Positions 59,551 to 64,000 of a stretch of DNA of 64,000 bases are shown here, in pieces. The stretch lies in the NCBI GenBank assembly GCA_009692155.1, contig SHZW01000001.1, positions 1-64,000 of the forward strand, given 5' to 3'. The DNA is from Nitrospiraceae bacterium (GTDB taxonomy: Bacteria; Nitrospirota; Nitrospiria; Nitrospirales; Nitrospiraceae). How positions within the stretch are numbered: position 1 is the stretch's first letter; every line of letters begins with the position of its first letter. The notes beneath the pieces were generated by a model. The model was not told where the DNA came from. It saw only the letters and a program-made list of their open reading frames with translations, and made no database searches. The translations under genes and the position numbers were made by a program.

Positions 59551-60726
59551 TTACCCCTGCATCACCACATGAAGAAAACTTTCACCCCACGCGAGACGCT
59601 TGACCCCCAGGCCCTCCGCGATCGTCTGGCCAAGATCGGCAAAGCTTTTTCGCGTTCCCAGATTCACACCGTTCGCCACACGGGCGCCATACACCAGAAG
59701 CGGCACATACTCACGCGTATGGTCGGTCCCCGGCATGGTCGGATCGTTGCCGTGATCGGCTGTAATGCAGAGTAGATCGTCCTGCTGCATCCCGCCGATG
59801 ATATCCGGCAGCCGCGCATCGAACGCCTGCAACGCCCGTGCGAATCCTGCCGCATCGTTCCGATGCCCATAGAGCATGTCGAACTCGATCAGATTCGAAA
59901 AAATCAGCCCGCGCGGGATGGACCTCAGGGCCCTCAGAGTTTCTTCCAGCGTCGCCGTATCGTTTTTGGCCGGCACGGCGCGCGTGAGCCCGCGTCCCTT
60001 GAAAAGATCCTCGATCTTCCCGATCCCGATCACCGGGTAGCCGCCGGCCTTGAGCGAGTCGAGCAACGTCCGGGCCGGCGGTTCGACGGAAAAATCCCGC
60101 CGCCCATCCGTCCGTGTGAACGCGCCGGGCTCGCCGATAAACGGCCGCGCAATGACTCGCGCAACCTGGTGAGGCGGAGCCAGCAGTTTCCTTGCCGTCC
60201 GGCACATACAGTACAACTCCTCGACCGGAATCACCCGCTCGTGCGCGGCAATCTGGAAGACGCTATCGGCGCTGGTATAGACGATCGGCGACCCGGTTTG
60301 GAGATGTTGCACGCCCATCTCCCCGATGATGGTCGTCCCTGAGGCGGCGTAGTTGCCGAGAGTTTTTCGTCCGACCGCCTGCTGAAACGACTCGATGACG
60401 TCCGGAGGGAAGCCATTCGGATACGTCGGAAAGGGTTTCTCCAGCACGACGCCCATCATTTCCCAATGGCCGGTCGTCGAATCTTTCCCCTTGGACAACG
60501 CGGCCATCCTCCCAAAACAGCCGTCTGGCTGCGACGTGCGGCGGACTCCGGCGAGCGCACCCAAATGGCCGAGCCCCAGGGCCTCCAGGTTCGGAAGGCG
60601 AAGCCCGCCGGCCGCTTCCGCCACGTGCGCGAGCGTATGCGCCCCCTCGTCGCCGTAGGCCGCCGCATCGGGTTGCGCCCCGACGCCGACTCCGTCAAGA
60701 ACGATAAGAATGACCCGGTTGACCAT
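59551..60726 (-). CDS. deoB: phosphopentomutase
   Basis: VILIVLDGVGVGAQPDAAAYGDEGAHTLAHV, TADHGNDPTMPGTDHTREYVPLLVYG. Confidence 0.97.
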   Translation of the reverse strand: MVNRVILIVLDGVGVGAQPDAAAYGDEGAHTLAHVAEAAGGLRLPNLEALGLGHLGALAGVRRTSQPDGCFGRMAALSKGKDSTTGHWEMMGVVLEKPFPTYPNGFPPDVIESFQQAVGRKTLGNYAASGTTIIGEMGVQHLQTGSPIVYTSADSVFQIAAHERVIPVEELYCMCRTARKLLAPPHQVARVIARPFIGEPGAFTRTDGRRDFSVEPPARTLLDSLKAGGYPVIGIGKIEDLFKGRGLTRAVPAKNDTATLEETLRALRSIPRGLIFSNLIEFDMLYGHRNDAAGFARALQAFDARLPDIIGGMQQDDLLCITADHGNDPTMPGTDHTREYVPLLVYGARVANGVNLGTRKSFADLGQTIAEGLGVKRLAWGESFLHVVMQG

Positions 60727-60736
60727 GCCCGTCCGT

Positions 60737-63222
60737 TTACGGCCGCGGGGCTTGTGAAGGCTTAAAACCGAAGACAGGCATGCTCATGGCGGTGCTTTCC
60801 ATCTTCAGGCGCTCGCTGGCGGCAGTGATCAACTGCTCGTTGGCTACGATTTCGTAAAACACCTGTCCGTTCTCCTTCCCGCCACTATCTGATTGCCGGT
60901 CGAAGAAACGAATCCGTCCCTCGCGCACGACCAGCCGGTGCATCGTGCCTTTCGTGTCGGGAAACCGGCCGGCATAAAAGGTGACGGGGTCCGGGGCGCC
61001 GACCACCGGCATCTCGAAACTTTGCAGCGAGATTTCCAGCTTCAATTTCTCAAAGCCGGCGGCATCGAGTTCGATCCCGTTCACGTTGTACCGCAACTCG
61101 ACCTCGCCCTTTTCCCCGCGCAAGGGATCGCCTTCGGGAATTTCATAGACCTCGACATTGAGCTGCGTCGCCGCGCGCGCCCCCGGCTGGCTGCGCTGCT
61201 TGCGCAACATCCAGGAACAGGAGGATGTTCTGTCGGCCTTGCCGATGGCGGACGAAATCATGATCGGCGTTTCACCGTCGAACAGATAGGCCGGCGCTTC
61301 CGTGCTGTAGACCAAGCCAATACCCAGCTCCAACTCAGGTAGGCCGGCTTTCCGGCAGGCGACGTTTTGCAACTGCACGACGTCCAGCAGCTGCCTGGCC
61401 AGGCCGCAGGCGCGCGCAACGCTCATGTGCTGCTCCGACGCCTCCGCATATTCCATGATGGACAGGATGACGGCGTCCCCCTCGATGAACACCTTGCCCG
61501 CCCCGTAGGTCTCCAGCAACGCATTGATCGGCGTGAAGAAATTCAGGCTGAAATGCGACGCTGGATTAAGCCCCTGCTTGCGCAGCGCCGCTGTGATGGT
61601 CGTAGACCCCCGCACGTCGGCCTTGAGAATCATATGGCCGATGACTGTCCTGGAAACCGCGCCTTCCTCCTTCGCCGCCAGAAATTCGTTCAGCGTATTG
61701 TTGGCCTTCGACAGCTTCAGATGGTTCGGATCCTCCAGTAACTGAATCTGCGACATGGCCTTCTGCATGAGGTGGTAGCTGCGAAGATCCCGTCGCAACG
61801 TCAGAAAGTCCCGCAGGAACCGCACCAGGCACGCGCGGCTTTCCTTGCCGCCGACCCGGCCCACGCGCGTCGCCGACTCATCCAGCAACTCATACGTCTC
61901 GGCGCAGTCGGCGGACGAAAACTTCTCCTTGATCCTCTGCTTGATCTCGCTCCGGCTAGCGGGGGTGGACAGATACTGATGAAATTGCTGCGCCGTCACG
62001 ACGCCGACCAGATTTTTGAACGTGGCGGCCGCTTCATAGGACGCCACGATCGATGGCGTCAACCCGCTGTCATCCGCCTGCGACTCCACCACCCTCAGAA
62101 GCCGGCGCTGGAATTTATGCTGGGCTTCCCAGGCAGACGCGGCCTGCTGGTCGTTGGCCTTCTGCGCGGCCGCAAGCTTCTGCTGCGACTGCCCGACGTC
62201 GAACAGGATATCCGAGTTGGCCGGCATGTCCGCCCACAAGTAGCTTTCCTGCGCATAGGCCATTTGCGCCTGCCCCAACACGGCCGTCGCGTCCCTGATC
62301 TTCTCTTCCAACGCCGCACCTGGGAGTCGAACTGCCCTGTCTTGGTGGCACTCTGAGTCCACCCGCGTTTCTTCTTGATCCGGTTTTGCTCGGCACTCAG
62401 GACATCGCGATCCTGTGTCGCACGGGCGAGTGTCTGCTCCACCGCCGTCACCGGTGTGCGCCGCCAGAACAGGTACAACAGAAAACGATCCAGTTGGGCA
62501 AATGAGTACAACTGGTCGGGTCCCTGCGTCACCAGGACGTAATGTTTCATGAGCAGCTCGTCGTCCATGGGACTTTCGCCAAAGAGCAGCGGATTGATCA
62601 GCACGTGCTCGGACAACGTCCACCGATCGCCATGCAGCGACTGGCGCAAATCGCCCAGCGGGCCGGCCTCGGCCTTGCGGATCTGCTCCAACACCTGGCT
62701 GCTGACCGTGTAGTGCAACTTGGCCCGGTTTCGCGTGAACCAGACCGTTTGGTCGGCCACGGCCTGCCGATCGGCGGCCGTGGTCGTGGTCGCCGCTTTG
62801 CGCAGCCGTTGTTTGGCCTGCTCCAATGCGACTTGCACATGACTAAGCACGAGCTTCAATGCCGCGGCTTGCGCCATCTCGACCAGCGGCATTGCGCTCT
62901 GCTGCTTGGCGCGATGAATCACCGCCTGGATCATCTGGCCATAGGCGCTCTTGAACTCCTCCACATCCGGAGATTTCGCGCCGCCCTGCCCGCGCCAGAG
63001 CTGATACTCCAGAAGGCCGTAGACGAGACGCACCGCCGCGTTCGTAAACGTGGGGCTCAACCGCACGTCCACGTGTACGTTGTCGATGCCCCGCGTGAAT
63101 TTCTCGAGATCGAGATTGACGGGAGTTCCCGCCTGGAGAGGAATGCCCGTATCGGCAGGCGAGATGCGTCCCCTCAGAAGAACGAGGAGTCGCCGAAAGA
63201 TTTTTGCCAGCAGTCTGATCAT
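60737..63222 (-). pseudogene. large protein with degenerate class III nucleotidyl cyclase-like domain, apparent single frameshift near 62.3 kb
   Basis: Two overlapping ORFs join as ...RIKKKRGWTQSATKTGQFDSQ / AALEEKIRDATAVLGQAQM...; cyclase-like LKADVRGSTTITAAL, FIEGDAVILSI, LGIGLVYS. Confidence 0.75.
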
Positions 63223-64000
63223 GCCGATCGTCGAACGGCCTTTACCACCCGGTGCCGCTGGTATTTATCCACAGCTCGGTTATGCTCTGCAAGCGTTGAT
63301 GAAAATTGGTGCGTGCCGTCATTCCGGGAGACAAAGTAGAGGTGCTTGGTGGGAGCCGGGTACAGGGCGGCCCTGATGGCCCCCAGACCGGGGTTGGCGA
63401 TCGGTCCGGGCGGGAGGACCCGGACACGGTAGGTATTGTAGGGGCTTTTAGAGTCGAGATCTTTCTTCCTCAGGTTTCCATCGAAATAGTCCAGCCCGTA
63501 AATAACCGTTGGGTCGCTTTGCAGTGGAATGCCGAGCCTCAGCCGGTTATGAAACACGGCCGAGATCAATTCCCGCTCCTCCGCCGAACCGGTTTCCTTC
63601 TCAATGACCGAGGCCAGGGTCAGCACTTGATGCGGGGTCATGTGAATCTCCTGGGCCCGCTGACGCAGTTCCGGCGTAAAGACGTGCCAGAGGCCTTCGA
63701 CCATCTCTTTCACAATCTCTTTCGGTTTCGTCCGCCGCGCAAACTTGTAGGTATTCGGGAAGAGATACCCCTCAAGGCTTGCCGTCTCGATGGCGAGGGA
63801 CTGGATGAAGTCCCGGTCATGCGCCAACCCGATCAGCGCTTCCGGGTCGGCGAGGCCCTGCTGCGCAAACACCTGCGCCAGCTCGACGACGGTGTAGCCT
63901 TCAGGAATCGTCACCTGATACAGCACGACGTGCCCGTTCAGGAACTCGGTCAGCATTTCACTCGGCCGCATCCCCGCGTGCACGGCATATTCCCCTGTTT
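63219..64000 (-). CDS. mltG: endolytic transglycosylase MltG (truncated by window edge)
   Basis: LASVIEKETGSAEERELISAVFHNRLRLGIPLQSDPTVIYGL, PYNTYRVRVLPPGPIANPGLGAIRAALYP. Confidence 0.96.
   Translation of the reverse strand, partial: TGEYAVHAGMRPSEMLTEFLNGHVVLYQVTIPEGYTVVELAQVFAQQGLADPEALIGLAHDRDFIQSLAIETASLEGYLFPNTYKFARRTKPKEIVKEMVEGLWHVFTPELRQRAQEIHMTPHQVLTLASVIEKETGSAEERELISAVFHNRLRLGIPLQSDPTVIYGLDYFDGNLRKKDLDSKSPYNTYRVRVLPPGPIANPGLGAIRAALYPAPTKHLYFVSRNDGTHQFSSTLAEHNRAVDKYQRHRVVKAVRRSA

Overview
Chromosomal window, most consistent with Nitrospira or a relative (taxonomy is inference). Housekeeping genes: clpB, comM/yifB-like, gnd, zwf, serS, tadA, valS, nadC, birA, coaX, grpE-dnaK-dnaJ, rsmE, deoB, mltG. 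Five tRNA genes: Thr-TGT, Ser-TGA, Ser-GCT, Arg-ACG, Ser-CGA. The main accessory region (about 25.1-39.9 kb) reads as an aryl-polyene-type biosynthetic cluster: ACP, AMP-ligase, two hotdog dehydratases, KS, KS-like chain-length factor, ketoreductase, LpxL-like acyltransferase, LolA-like protein, MMPL exporter, methyltransferase and GT2. Next to it, on the opposite strand, are a flavin-dependent halogenase-like gene and a chorismatase (FkbO/Hyg5/XanB2-like), which suggests a xanthomonadin-like pigment. Two structural signals are not explained by the genes. (i) Ten intergenic long imperfect hairpins have arms built from degenerate 7-8 nt tandem units starting GT or GC; unit sequence differs between elements but architecture is shared. 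(ii) tRNA-Ser trailers carry inverted copies of their own tRNA 3' ends, or hairpins that sequester the encoded CCA, including a duplicated hairpin pair with compensatory changes. Also seen: a FHA/kinase - PP2C - CHASE2/kinase module with several frameshifts, a decayed tandem lipoprotein array, a PanE fusion, and a frameshifted gene with a class III cyclase-like domain. All family calls are from reading the sequence, with no database search.
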